From assembly GCA_947095535.1 (NCBI GenBank), contig OX352773.1, forward strand, positions 129,224,830 to 129,288,829: a stretch of 64,000 nt of DNA, in the 5' to 3' direction. Under the pieces are notes generated by a model. That model had not been told where the DNA came from and searched no databases. It was given only the letters and a program-made list of their open reading frames with translations. This DNA is from Poecilobothrus nobilitatus. Lineage: Eukaryota > Arthropoda > Insecta > Diptera > Dolichopodidae. Position numbers and translations under genes: made by a program. Of this stretch, positions 44,566 to 57,549 are shown piece by piece. The stretch's first letter is position 1. Every line of letters begins with the position of its first letter.

Positions 44566-45531
44566 CACAGATAATAAACTATATACAGATGTCTCATCAT
44601 CATATAAAAAAAAATGGTACTCTATTTCTAAACTGACAAAAAGCTTACAAAAATAAAAATTAAAAGCAAGCTTTTTTTCGTTTGTATAGTTAAAATAATA
44701 TTAGAAAAATTCCAATGTATTGGAAATTAAATAAAAAATATGATGAAATTTTGTTTTTCGAATTTTATTATTTTAAAAAATATAATTGTATAGTAGGTAG
44801 GTACATAAAACTTCTATTCATTACATCTATTTACATCTATTTTTAGATTTTTTTTTTTGATATTTTCAATAAATTTTAGTATATAGTAAATAATTTTAGA
44901 AATTAAAATTTTTAGAAATATTTTTCTAAATTCAATATTTTCAATTACATATATTCTTTATTATCTTCCTTCCTTGCATAGGATAAAGAAACCATTTCGT
45001 ATATTAATGATATTTTGAAAATCAGAGTGATGTCTCGTAAATAAAGTGAATAAATGGGCAAATAAAACAAGAGAAAGCATAATAAAAAGAGAAACAAAAT
45101 ATGTAGTTTTATATTTTAGTGTTTTGTTTTTAAAATGAAATATATATAAAGTTTACGTTTGTACAATAGCAAACAATTATTCCATTCCTTCTAAACGTGT
45201 TTCAATATCTAAATACCGACACAAAAAAAATAAATAAACATTTTTTTAAAAAATATGTACATAAAAATTGTACAATTTTTATTTTCTGAATTTTTAAAAT
45301 AATTTTTTATTTACAATTTTTGTAGGTATTCAGATATATTAAAATACATTCCAAACGTATTTGGTGGTATTTGTATATACAAAACCTTATCATTTAATAC
45401 AAAAATTTGGGTTTGTTTTCATTATTTATATGCAAAAGCTTTTGTCGGTTAATAGCTGTCGGTTAATAGAAAGAAAAGTACACCTTTTTTTATATGGGAA
45501 TGAGACATCTGTATATAGTTTATTATATGTG
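44566..45531. mobile_element. Non-autonomous TIR DNA transposon (unit 1 copy)
   Basis: 966 bp with inverted ends: left CACAGATAATAAACTATA..., right end complement CACATATAATAAACTATA..., continuing through TACAGATGTCTCAT and an ATATAAAAAAA block for about 60 bp with few mismatches. It is flanked by 7-bp CAGATAG duplications. The interior is AT-rich without a transposase frame. The site without the element survives at 36,682, which shows real insertion. A 7-bp duplication and CACA termini do not fix a superfamily for me; P-like, Dada-like or an atypical hAT are possible. Confidence 0.88.
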
Positions 45532-45538
45532 CAGATAG
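45532..45538. repeat. TIR element target duplication, right (unit 1)
   Basis: CAGATAG, matching 44,559-44,565. Confidence 0.85.
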
Positions 45539-45989
45539 TGTAAAAAATTTGAATTTTAAGGTTTACTTTAAAATTTAAAAAAAAATGTCTATATTTGAAG
45601 TTATTAAGGATTAAAAGTTACCCCACTATTTAGCTTTTACTTTTCTCATAAGAATCAATGTAAATATTGGGGTAAATCGAGCTTTCTTTCTCTTCAGTTT
45701 CGATTTTGATAGTTTATCAGAATGCTTGGCACACGGTCCATTAGCTATTAGGTCTAAGCTATTAAGCCCCCCTGCGACTTATATTGAATGGTTTGCCAAG
45801 CTTTAGATACAATTCATTTTTTAAGTGATGGGTCCGCAACCCAATGTAAAAAAAAATACACAATGTTTTACAATATAATGGAACACAACTTGCATAATTG
45901 TTCCCAAATTTAAAATCTTTTTTCTGGAAGTACCTAGAAGCCGGACATGGTAAAGGAGCTACAGATTGTGTATGAGCTGTTTGCAAAAG

Positions 45990-46075
45990 AACTGCAGCTC
46001 ACTCATGGCGCAGTGGTTAAGTCGCCAACCTTTCAATCGAAGGGTCTTGGGTTCAAACCCCGGTCAGATCATAAA
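45990..46075 (+). mobile_element. tRNA-derived SINE head (unit 1)
   Basis: A box TGGCGCAGTGG (46,006-46,016, exact match to the Pol III consensus) and B box GGTTCAAACCC (46,050-46,060, two mismatches) with 33 bp between. The acceptor ends do not pair and the anticodon loop lacks U33, so it is not a working tRNA. The following AAT tract may be its tail. The 71-codon frame across it is the familiar chance translation of tRNA-like SINEs. Confidence 0.75.
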
Positions 46076-46117
46076 TAAAAAATATGTAGTACTTTTATAT
46101 CGTAATAATGTATATCG

Positions 46118-46182
46118 TATAATTAATAGTAGTAATAATAACAATATTAATAACAATAGTAATAGTAATAATAATAAATAAT

Positions 46183-46216
<34 letters not shown>

Positions 46217-46245
46217 GTAATAATAATAATAATAGTAGTAATAAT
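46118..46245. repeat. AAT microsatellite (unit 1)
   Basis: Imperfect AAT/AGT repeats directly after the SINE head. Length varies between units and explains part of the difference in unit length. Confidence 0.9.
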
Positions 46246-46530
46246 AATAGCTTCTACAGTGGAGCTATCTTTGGTTATATCATGCAAGTAAGGTGTTATA
46301 TACTGCTGCACGTTGTAATCCACGGATGGCGCTGACTCTGTAGTAAAATAATAATAATATTAATAAGAATACTAATACCAATAACAGTAACCGCTACAGT
46401 GACAGTGGGGGTTGCCTTCAATAATTACCTCATGTAGTATTATATACTATACTATAGTACTATATACTACTACTACATGTTGTAATTGTTGTGACGGCTT
46501 TAGTCACTGTTAGCAAAATAGTAATAATAA
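46246..46530. repeat. Two-copy repeat of about 150 bp (unit 1)
   Basis: Two related segments: CTACAGTGGAG ... GTTATATACTGCTGCACGTTG ... TGACTCTGTAGTAAAATAA and CTACAGTGACAG ... ATACTACTACTACATGTTG ... AGTCACTGTTAGCAAAATAG. Both end in AATAATAAT. Recurs in every unit. Confidence 0.65.
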
Positions 46531-46533
46531 TAG

Positions 46534-46745
46534 GCGGATTCATTGTTTCCTTACAGTCCCACTCCCAATTCAATGTTTCCGTATTCATTTCCTATCCCTA
46601 CTCCCTAGCCAATATAATGAGTTCGCAGGTAAGGGTTTCATCCCATTATATTGGCTAAAGGGGGAGGTGGGTTTACTCAGTAAGAATCTCACACTACCAA
46701 GGGGGAAATTCTTGGTGTCTTTGGAAGATTCCCACCTCCCTTAGG
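46534..46745. repeat. Hairpin-rich block (unit 1)
   Basis: TAGCCAATATAATG (46,606-46,619) pairs perfectly with CATTATATTGGCTA (46,644-46,657) around a 24-base loop. GGGGAGGTGGG (46,661 on) pairs with CCCACCTCCC (46,731-46,740), enclosing CCAAG...CTTGG. It is the most GC-rich part of the unit and nearly unchanged between units. Confidence 0.8.
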
Positions 46746-47463
46746 AAAAAAGAAAATAAAATATATATATATTGCGCAAAACAATGATGTTCAGATTTTA
46801 ACAAATTGGTTGATATTCTTTCACAAAACTGCCAATAAATTAACATACATGAAATTTTTGAGAGGTACATACATATATCTCTATAATTTAAGTAAACTCA
46901 AACAATTCATTGGTACAATGAAAGTGAAAGTGCATCAAGTGACGTAATTATTTTTTATAATAACATACATATTTGATCAATTTTCATTTTCCACTTTTGA
47001 GATGATCGGTAAATTACCTTTAAAAAACATTTATATGAGATCGTTGAACTATTTTGAAAGCTTACTATTTTGTGAATATTTTAGTTTAGGATCGCCACGT
47101 GGGAGTAGTTTGCTCAATCCCTAATAAAAGCTAATATTAAAACTGGAAGAAATATTGTTTCAATAAAAGGATAAAATGTAGAATAAATAAAAAGCGTATA
47201 CATCAATATTAAAATAATAATAGCTGACTGGAAGGAATTTACTGGAAAACAACAAGGATATGTCCGCGGAGAGCAATTTGTGCTAATAACAATTACACTT
47301 TAGAAAGATTTTATTGTATTACTGAATGTTAATAAATAATAATAATAATAATATGTTTTAAACAATGATTATCAATTCTTAAATGATTATCATTTCTTAT
47401 CATTTCTTTAAAACCTATTATTAATTCAATTTAATAATAAAGATTAAAGATTAAAGTTTTAAA
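46746..47463. other. Unit 1: AT-rich end of unit
   Basis: No gene seen. The last 120 bases hold repeated GATTATCA/TTCTTTAAAACC words that match the unit start and mark the junction. Confidence 0.6.
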
Positions 47464-47950
47464 GATTATCAATTCTTTAAAACCTATTTGCAAGATAGAA
47501 AACAAAAGCTACGCACAAACAATGTATATAGTTCTGCAAAGGTGATATATAAAGGAGTTCCACAGGGTTCCATATTAGGACCGGACCTTTTCAAGATCTA
47601 TATAGATGATATATCTCGTTTAAATTTAAAAGAAGTGATTCAATTATAGGCAGATGATGCAACGCTCAAATATGCTGACATTAGTGAAGAAAATATTATT
47701 TTGTCAATTCAAAATGATCTTGAAATCATTGAAGAATGGTTTCAAACAACAGTTGAAAACTTAATATTAAAAAAGCCAAGATAATTTTTTTTTTGAAAAT
47801 AAAAGTTAGATAATCTTAACAGTTTACCTTATAGAAATGAAAGTATTGAAATTGTTAAAAGCTTCAATTATCTGGGTTTACTAATTGATAGCAAATTAAA
47901 TTGGAGCAATCACATTGACTATACATGTGATACTGCAGTTAAATGCAACT
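47464..47950 (+). pseudogene. LINE RT fragment (unit 2)
   Basis: Repeats the part of the CR1-like reverse transcriptase from just before motif B to the YLGLLIDSKLNW motif, including the stop that replaces Tyr before ADDA. Nothing upstream of it is LINE-derived here, which shows it was copied as part of the unit. Confidence 0.85.
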
Positions 47951-50224
47951 AATATTTGTGATTTTTATGTGTTTTTATTGTGTATACTTACGTGTCTTTT
48001 ATTTAAGCGAGTTCGACTGTACATAAAGTGCTCACGTAGAACAAAAAATGTTTGTCAATTTTGTTGATTTGAAATCACCCCAAGGTTGTATTTGGAATTC
48101 AACCTAATATGTTGAATCATCACCCCAATATGTTGCATTTCCTAAAAAGATGACCGTATTTTTGGTATACCTAGTAAAATCAAACTGAGCTTAAGTATTT
48201 ATTTATTTTATTTTTATTGTTCTTTTTTTTTTTGTTTCTATGACAATTGATGTATGTACAAACTTTTTCTATTTTCTACAACCAAACATGACTCATAAGC
48301 CAAAGTATATATATATAGTATATGCATTTAACTTTATATATTTTTTTTCTAATTTCTATTTACTACAACGAAACAAAAACCAAAGTATATTATATAGTAT
48401 ATATACATTTAGCTATAAATATTTTTTTTCATTAAGTGGAAATTTTATATTTTTATTAAAATAAAAAAATATTAACGTTACACTTTTATAGGTTACTTAT
48501 TTGTTTATACTATGAAGCATATACTTAATATGAGATGATTATTATAATATAGGTTTTGTAATAGAAAAATCGTATCAAAAAATGTATGTATTTGTATTCA
48601 AAACTTAACGAATGTCATAATACGTAGAAAAAATCGAGGTAGAATCGAGGTTTTTTTTTATATATGTAATCATATTTAAAAATTATATCGATACTGTAGA
48701 TATACATTATAGCTATTGCTATGTATATTTTATTTTTCTATGATAGAACCCTCACAACACAACGAGGTAGAAAATTTTCATATAAATTCATGGCGAAGAA
48801 TTTCATACAAATTTATGGCAACAGGAGAAAAGAAAGGCTCTGAATATTTCGCCAAAAAAAATTAAAACATATTTTTTAAAAAGAAGTCGCAAAAGTTATA
48901 TAAAAAAATGTTTACGAATGTTCATACATCGATTGACATACTAATAAAAAAAAGAGCTATATAAATATTAAATAAAATTTTTTAAAAAGAAATCGTCAAG
49001 TTATATCAAGAAATATATACAAATGCATATACATCGATTGACATACAAACAAAAAAAAGAAAGGAAAACTAAAATACAACCAACTTGATTTTACGAAATT
49101 AAAAACATTGTCTAACTTATTTCTTTCATTTGAATGTTCTATATATATATAGTTACTTTATGGTAAAACTCTATGAAAAGGTATAGTTACAATAATGTCA
49201 TTTTTAATCTATGCTCATTCTAAATCGACATACCTATACAGGTAAATTTCTTCCCTTCATTAGATATCTTCGAAAATTATCTAAGCTTACATATAACGTC
49301 AAATACATATTATTCATATACAGAATTACACTGAGGCTTATGATTGAAAACGCGCGGAAAACTCACAGCTCAAAAAATATTATTCACCTTCACTTTATGT
49401 TGATATGATGAAAAACGCGTGATTTAATTTTAATTCGAAATTAAATACCAGTTGTCAAAAACAATTTTTAGTACATTATAAACATCAAGTTATAAAGTAA
49501 GTAAACAAAAATAATTTTTTTATAAAATTTGAAATTTCACCATTGGCTTTTAGAATTAAAAATAAAAATAAATTTCTTTTTTGATAAAAAGTGCTAATAA
49601 AACATTTGTATTTTGTTGATTTTAAGGTAAAAAAAACTTATACTTAATTGAAAAAATTTTTCAAATTGCAATTGGTTAAAGGAAGTTAAGAAAGGGTTAT
49701 AAGTAAAATTTCCTATCAATTTATTTTCTTTTATCGTTAGTACCAATTCAGCGTATTAGTTCTGGTTTGTTATTTTTCTCCTAATTACAAAAGGTGGAAT
49801 ATTAGAAAAGTTAAACTAAAAAACTTAAATTTCTCAAATTTTTCATTTTTTTCAATTCAGATTTAAAATAAATGAAAAACTTCCATTCTATTCTTCTAAT
49901 TTTTTTAAAACGCGAAAACATCAACGCGTTTCACTTTTACACAACAAACGTTTTCCACGCGTTTTCAAACATAAGATACCAAACATACAAATTATATGCG
50001 CATACATACAAATACCAAATAAATTTTTTAAATTAGAATGAAAAAACTTCCTTAATTCGATCACTTTTTTTGTGCTATTAAATTTATGTGCTATTTAAAA
50101 TTATGTGCTATTTTTGTGCACTAAATAACAGTTCTCTTCAAAGAGGTTTACGGGTAGACTTTTTTTAGCAACGTTTTTATAAATAAAAAAATCATAAATT
50201 TAACTTTATTTTCTATCCAGATAG

Positions 50225-51192
50225 CACAGATAATAAACTATATACAGATGTCTCATCATCATATAAAAAAAAATGGTACTCTATTTCTAAACTGACAAAA
50301 AGCTTACAAAAATAAAAATTAAAAGCAAGCTTTTTTTCGTTTGTATAGTTAAAATAATATTAGAAAAATTCCAATGTATTGGAAATTAAATAAAAAATAT
50401 GATGAAATTTTGTTTTTCGAATTTTATTATTTTAAAAAATATAATTGTATAGTAGGTAGGTACATAAAACTTCTATTCATTACATCTATTTACATCTATT
50501 TTTAGATTTTTTTTTTTTTGATATTTTCAATAAATTTTAGTATATAGTAAATAATTTTAGAAATTAAAATTTTTAGAAATATTTTTCTAAATTCAATATT
50601 TTCAATTACATATATTCTTTATTATCTTCCTTCCTTGCATAGGATAAAGAAACCATTTCGTATATTAATGATATTTTGAAAATCAGAGTGATGTCTCGTA
50701 AATAAGGTGAATAAATGGGCAAACAAAACAAGAGAAAGCATAATAAAAAGAGAAACAAAATATGTAGTTTTATATTTTAATGTTTTGTTTTTAAAATGAA
50801 ATATATATAAAGTTTACGTTTGTACAATAGCAAACAATTATTCCATTCCTTCTAAACGTGTTTCAATATCTAAATACCGACACAAAAAAAATAAATAAAC
50901 ATTTTTTTAAAAAATATGTACATAAAAATTGTACAATATTTATTTTCTGAATTTTTAAAATAATTTTTTATTTACAATTTTTGTAGGTATTCAGATATAT
51001 TAAAATACATTCCAAACGTATTTGGTGGTATTTGTATATACAAAACCTTATCATTTAATACAAAAATTTGGGTTTGTTTTCATTATTTATATGCAAAAGC
51101 TTTTGTCGGTTAATAGCTGTCGGTTAATAGAAAGAAAAGTACACCTTTTTTTATATGGGAATGAGACATCTGTATATAGTTTATTATATGTG
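50225..51192. mobile_element. TIR DNA transposon (unit 2 copy)
   Basis: Same ends, same CAGATAG flanks; 968 bp, the difference lying in a T run near 50,510. Multiplied with the unit, not by transposition. Confidence 0.88.
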
Positions 51193-51650
51193 CAGATAGT
51201 GTAAAAAATTTGAATTTTAAGGTTTACTTTAAAATTTAAAAAAAAATGTCTATATTTGAAGTTATTAAGGATTAAAAGTTACCCCACTATTTAGCTTTTA
51301 CTTTTCTCATAAGAATCAATGTAAATATTGGGGTAAATCGAGCTTTCTTTCTCTTCAGTTCCGATTTTGATAGTTTATCAGAATGCTTGGCACACGGTCC
51401 ATTAGCTATTAGGTCTAAGCTATTAAGCCCCCCTGCGACTTATATTGAATGGTTTGCCAAGCTTTAGATACAATTCATTTTTTAAGTGATGGGTCCGCAA
51501 CCCAATGTAAAAAAAAATACACAATGTTTTACAATATAATGGAACACAACTTGCATAATTGTTCCCAAATTTAAAATCTTTTTTCTGGAAGTACCTAGAA
51601 GCCGGACATGGTAAAGGAGCTACAGATTGTGTATGAGCTGTTTGCAAAAG

Positions 51651-51736
51651 AACTGCAGCTCACTCATGGCGCAGTGGTTAAGTCGCCAACCTTTCAATCG
51701 AAGGGTCTTGGGTTCAAACCCCGGTCAGATCATAAA
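51651..51736 (+). mobile_element. tRNA-derived SINE head (unit 2)
   Basis: A box at 51,667-51,677 and B box at 51,711-51,721, identical to unit 1. Confidence 0.75.
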
Positions 51737-51843
51737 TAAAAAATATGTAGTACTTTTATATCGTAATAATGTATATCGTATAATTAATAGTAGTAATAAT
51801 AACAATATTAATAACAATAGTAATAGTAATAATAATAAATAAT

Positions 51844-51886
<43 letters not shown>

Positions 51887-53133
51887 GTAATAATAATAAT
51901 AATAGTAGTAATAATAATAGCTTCTACAGTGGAGCTATCTTTGGTTATATCATGCAAGTAAGGTGTTATATACTGCTGCACGTTGTAATCCACGGATGGC
52001 GCTGACTCTGTAGTAAAATAATAATAATATTAATAAGAATACTAATACCAATAACAGTAACCGCTACAGTGACAGTGGGGGTTGCCTTCAATAATTACCT
52101 CATGTAGTATTATATACTATACTATAGTACTATATACTACTACTACATGTTGTAATTGTTGTGACGGCTTTAGTCACTGTTAGCAAAATAGTAATAATAA
52201 TAGGCGGATTCATTGTTTCCTTACAGTCCCACTCCCAATTCAATGTTTCCGTATTCATTTCCTATCCCTACTCCCTAGCCAATATAATGAGTTCGCAGGT
52301 AAGGGTTTCATCCCATTATATTGGCTAAAGGGGGAGGTGGGTTTACTCAGTAAGAATCTCACACTACCAAGGGGGAAATTCTTGGTGTCTTTGGAAGATT
52401 CCCACCTCCCTTAGGAAAAAAGAAAATAAAATATATATATATTGCGCAAAACAATGATGTTCAGATTTTAACAAATTGGTTGATATTCTTTCACAAAACT
52501 GCCAATAAATTAACATACATGAAATTTTTGAGAGGTACATACATATATCTCTATAATTTAAGTAAACTCAAACAATTCATTGGTACAATGAAAGTGAAAG
52601 TGCATCAAGTGACGTAATTATTTTTTATAATAACATACATATTTGATCAATTTTCATTTTCCACTTTTGAGATGATCGGTAAATTACCTTTAAAAAACAT
52701 TTATATGAGATCGTTGAACTATTTTGAAAGCTTACTATTTTGTGAATATTTTAGTTTAGGATCGCCACGTGGGAGTAGTTTGCTCAATCCCTAATAAAAG
52801 CTAATATTAAAACTGGAAGAAATATTGTTTCAATAAAAGGATAAAATGTAGAATAAATAAAAAGCGTATACATCAATATTAAAATAATAATAGCTGACTG
52901 GAAGGAATTTACTGGAAAACAACAAGGATATGTCCGCGGAGAGCAATTTGTGCTAATAACAATTACACTTTAGAAAGATTTTATTGTATTACTGAATGTT
53001 AATAAATAATAATAATAATAATATGTTTTAAACAATGATTATCAATTCTTAAATGATTATCATTTCTTATCATTTCTTTAAAACCTATTATTAATTCAAT
53101 TTAATAATAAAGATTAAAGATTAAAGTTTTAAA

Positions 53134-53620
53134 GATTATCAATTCTTTAAAACCTATTTGCAAGATAGAAAACAAAAGCTACGCACAAACAATGTATATA
53201 GTTCTGCAAAGGTGATATATAAAGGAGTTCCACAGGGTTCCATATTAGGACCGGACCTTTTCAAGATCTATATAGATGATATATCTCGTTTAAATTTAAA
53301 AGAAGTGATTCAATTATAGGCAGATGATGCAACGCTCAAATATGCTGACATTAGTGAAGAAAATATTATTTTGTCAATTCAAAATGATCTTGAAATCATT
53401 GAAGAATGGTTTCAAACAACATTTGAAAACTTAATATTAAAAAAGCCAAGATAATTTTTTTTTTGAAAATAAAAGTTAGATAATCTTAACAGTTTACCTT
53501 ATAGAAATGAAAGTATTGAAATTGTTAAAAGCTTCAATTATCTGGGTTTACTAATTGATAGCAAATTAAATTGGAGCAATCACATTGACTATACATGTGA
53601 TACTGCAGTTAAATGCAACT
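53134..53620 (+). pseudogene. LINE RT fragment (unit 3)
   Basis: As in unit 2, with the same in-frame stop before ADDA and one private base change. Confidence 0.85.
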
Positions 53621-55894
53621 AATATTTGTGATTTTTATGTGTTTTTATTGTGTATACTTACGTGTCTTTTATTTAAGCGAGTTCGACTGTACATAAAGTG
53701 CTCACGTAGAACAAAAAATGTTTGTCAATTTTGTTGATTTGAAATCACCCCAAGGTTGTATTTGGAATTCAACCTAATATGTTGAATCATCACCCCAATA
53801 TGTTGCATTTCCTAAAAAGATGACCGTATTTTTGGTATACCTAGTAAAATCAAACTGAGCTTAAGTATTTATTTATTTTATTTTTATTGTTCTTTTTTTT
53901 TTTGTTTCTATGACAATTGATGTATGTACAAACTTTTTCTATTTTCTACAACCAAACATGACTCATAAGCCAAAGTATATATATATAGTATATGCATTTA
54001 ACTTTATATATTTTTTTTCTAATTTCTATTTACTACAACGAAACAAAAACCAAAGTATATTATATAGTATATATACATTTAGCTATAAATATTTTTTTTC
54101 ATTAAGTGGAAATTTTATATTTTTATTAAAATAAAAAAATATTAACGTTACACTTTTATAGGTTACTTATTTGTTTATACTATGAAGCATATACTTAATA
54201 TGAGATGATTATTATAATATAGGTTTTGTAATAGAAAAATCGTATCAAAAAATGTATGTATTTGTATTCAAAACTTAACGAATGTCATAATACGTAGAAA
54301 AAATCGAGGTAGAATCGAGGTTTTTTTTTATATATGTAATCATATTTAAAAATTATATCGATACTGTAGATATACATTATAGCTATTGCTATGTATATTT
54401 TATTTTTCTATGATAGAACCCTCACAACACAACGAGGTAGAAAATTTTCATATAAATTCATGGCGAAGAATTTCATACAAATTTATGGCAACAGGAGAAA
54501 AGAAAGGCTCTGAATATTTCGCCAAAAAAAATTAAAACATATTTTTTAAAAAGAAGTCGCAAAAGTTATATAAAAAAATGTTTACGAATGTTCATACATC
54601 GATTGACATACTAATAAAAAAAAGAGCTATATAAATATTAAATAAAATTTTTTAAAAAGAAATCGTCAAGTTATATCAAGAAATATATACAAATGCATAT
54701 ACATCGATTGACATACAAACAAAAAAAAGAAAGGAAAACTAAAATACAACCAACTTGATTTTACGAAATTAAAAACATTGTCTAACTTATTTCTTTCATT
54801 TGAATGTTCTATATATATATAGTTACTTTATGGTAAAACTCTATGAAAAGGTATAGTTACAATAATGTCATTTTTAATCTATGCTCATTCTAAATCGACA
54901 TACCTATACAGGTAAATTTCTTCCCTTCATTAGATATCTTCGAAAATTATCTAAGCTTACATATAACGTCAAATACATATTATTCATATACAGAATTACA
55001 CTGAGGCTTATGATTGAAAACGCGCGGAAAACTCACAGCTCAAAAAATATTATTCACCTTCACTTTATGTTGATATGATGAAAAACGCGTGATTTAATTT
55101 TAATTCGAAATTAAATACCAGTTGTCAAAAACTATTTTTAGTACATTATAAACATCAAGTTATAAAGTAAGTAAACAAAAATAATTTTTTTATAAAATTT
55201 GAAATTTCACCATTGGCTTTTAGAATTAAAAATAAAAATAAATTTCTTTTTTGATAAAAAGTGCTAATAAAACATTTGTATTTTGTTGATTTTAAGGTAA
55301 AAAAAACTTATACTTAATTGAAAAAATTTTTCAAATTGCAATTGGTTAAAGGAAGTTAAGAAAGGGTTATAAGTAAAATTTCCTATCAATTTATTTTCTT
55401 TTATCGTTAGTACCAATTCAGCGTATTAGTTCTGGTTTGTTATTTTTCTCCTAATTACAAAAGGTGGAATATTAGAAAAGTTAAACTAAAAAACTTAAAT
55501 TTCTCAAATTTTTCATTTTTTTCAATTCAGATTTAAAATAAATGAAAAACTTCCATTCTATTCTTCTAATTTTTTTAAAACGCGAAAACATCAACGCGTT
55601 TCACTTTTACACAACAAACGTTTTCCACGCGTTTTCAAACATAAGATACCAAACATACAAATTATATGCGCATACATACAAATACCAAATAAATTTTTTA
55701 AATTAGAATGAAAAAACTTCCTTAATTCGATCACTTTTTTTGTGCTATTAAATTTATGTGCTATTTAAAATTATGTGCTATTTTTGTGCACTAAATAACA
55801 GTTCTCTTCAAAGAGGTTTACGGGTAGACTTTTTTTAGCAACGTTTTTATAAATAAAAAAATCATAAATTTAACTTTATTTTCTATCCAGATAG

Positions 55895-56861
55895 CACAGA
55901 TAATAAACTATATACAGATGTCTCATCATCATATAAAAAAAAATGGTACTCTATTTCTAAACTGACAAAAAGCTTACAAAAATAAAAATTAAAAGCAAGC
56001 TTTTTTTCGTTTGTATAGTTAAAATAATATTAGAAAAATTCCAATGTATTGGAAATTAAATAAAAAATATGATGAAATTTTGTTTTTCGAATTTTATTAT
56101 TTTAAAAAATATAATTGTATAGTAGGTAGGTACATAAAACTTCTATTCATTACATCTATTTACATCTATTTTTAGATTTTTTTTTTTTGATATTTTCAAT
56201 AAATTTTAGTATATAGTAAATAATTTTAGAAATTAAAATTTTTAGAAATATTTTTCTAAATTCAATATTTTCAATTACATATATTCTTTATTATCTTCCT
56301 TCCTTGCATAGGATAAAGAAACCATTTCGTATATTAATGATATTTTGAAAATCAGAGTGATGTCTCGTAAATAAGGTGAATAAATGGGCAAACAAAACAA
56401 GAGAAAGCATAATAAAAAGAGAAACAAAATATGTAGTTTTATATTTTAATGTTTTGTTTTTAAAATGAAATATATATAAAGTTTACGTTTGTACAATAGC
56501 AAACAATTATTCCATTCCTTCTAAACGTGTTTCAATATCTAAATACCGACACAAAAAAAATAAATAAACATTTTTTTAAAAAATATGTACATAAAAATTG
56601 TACAATATTTATTTTCTGAATTTTTAAAATAATTTTTTATTTACAATTTTTGTAGGTATTCAGATATATTAAAATACATTCCAAACGTATTTGGTGGTAT
56701 TTGTATATACAAAACCTTATCATTTAATACAAAAATTTGGGTTTGTTTTCATTATTTATATGCAAAAGCTTTTGTCGGTTAATAGCTGTCGGTTAATAGA
56801 AAGAAAAGTACACCTTTTTTTATATGGGAATGAGACATCTGTATATAGTTTATTATATGTG
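55895..56861. mobile_element. TIR DNA transposon (unit 3 copy)
   Basis: 967 bp with the same ends and CAGATAG flanks. Confidence 0.88.
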
Positions 56862-57319
56862 CAGATAGTGTAAAAAATTTGAATTTTAAGGTTTACTTTA
56901 AAATTTAAAAAAAAATGTCTATATTTGAAGTTATTAAGGATTAAAAGTTACCCCACTATTTAGCTTTTACTTTTCTCATAAGAATCAATGTAAATATTGG
57001 GGTAAATCGAGCTTTCTTTCTCTTCAGTTCCGATTTTGATAGTTTATCAGAATGCTTGGCACACGGTCCATTAGCTATTAGGTCTAAGCTATTAAGCCCC
57101 CCTGCGACTTATATTGAATGGTTTGCCAAGCTTTAGATACAATTCATTTTTTAAGTGATGGGTCCGCAACCCAATGTAAAAAAAAATACACAATGTTTTA
57201 CAATATAATGGAACACAACTTGCATAATTGTTCCCAAATTTAAAATCTTTTTTCTGGAAGTACCTAGAAGCCGGACATGGTAAAGGAGCTACAGATTGTG
57301 TATGAGCTGTTTGCAAAAG

Positions 57320-57405
57320 AACTGCAGCTCACTCATGGCGCAGTGGTTAAGTCGCCAACCTTTCAATCGAAGGGTCTTGGGTTCAAACCCCGGTCAGATC
57401 ATAAA
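57320..57405 (+). mobile_element. tRNA-derived SINE head (unit 3)
   Basis: A box at 57,336-57,346 and B box at 57,380-57,390, identical to unit 1. Confidence 0.75.
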
Positions 57406-57512
57406 TAAAAAATATGTAGTACTTTTATATCGTAATAATGTATATCGTATAATTAATAGTAGTAATAATAACAATATTAATAACAATAGTAATAGTAATA
57501 ATAATAAATAAT

Positions 57513-57549
<37 letters not shown>

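Larger units (their letters stand above)
41806..47463 (+). repeat. 5.66-kb tandem unit 1 (5658 bp)
   Basis: Begins at GATTATCAATTCTTTAAAACC inside the LINE reverse transcriptase and runs to the next copy of the same words at 47,464. Contents in order: LINE RT fragment; the dispersed repeat of 42,371-42,515; AT-rich DNA; a roughly 120-bp two-copy repeat (43,205-43,410); ACGCG clusters (44,270-44,305); the TIR element; an imperfect TTACCCC...GGGGTAA hairpin (45,620-45,677); SINE head; AAT microsatellite; a 170-bp two-copy repeat; a hairpin-rich block; AT-rich DNA. The short frames inside (60-75 codons) recur only because the DNA recurs. It differs from units 2-4 at several bases, as expected of an edge copy. 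Confidence 0.97.
47464..53133 (+). repeat. 5.66-kb tandem unit 2 (5670 bp)
   Basis: Same content and order as unit 1, nearly identical. It carries an extra G at the GCAAAGGTGATAT site that unit 1 lacks, and a longer AAT tract, which also gives the antisense frame 51,993-51,808. Confidence 0.97.

Noticed and set aside
46000..46070. Functional tRNA gene in the tandem unit
   Set aside because: Pol III boxes are good, but acceptor ends do not pair and the anticodon loop lacks the usual U33, so a tRNA-derived SINE is more likely.
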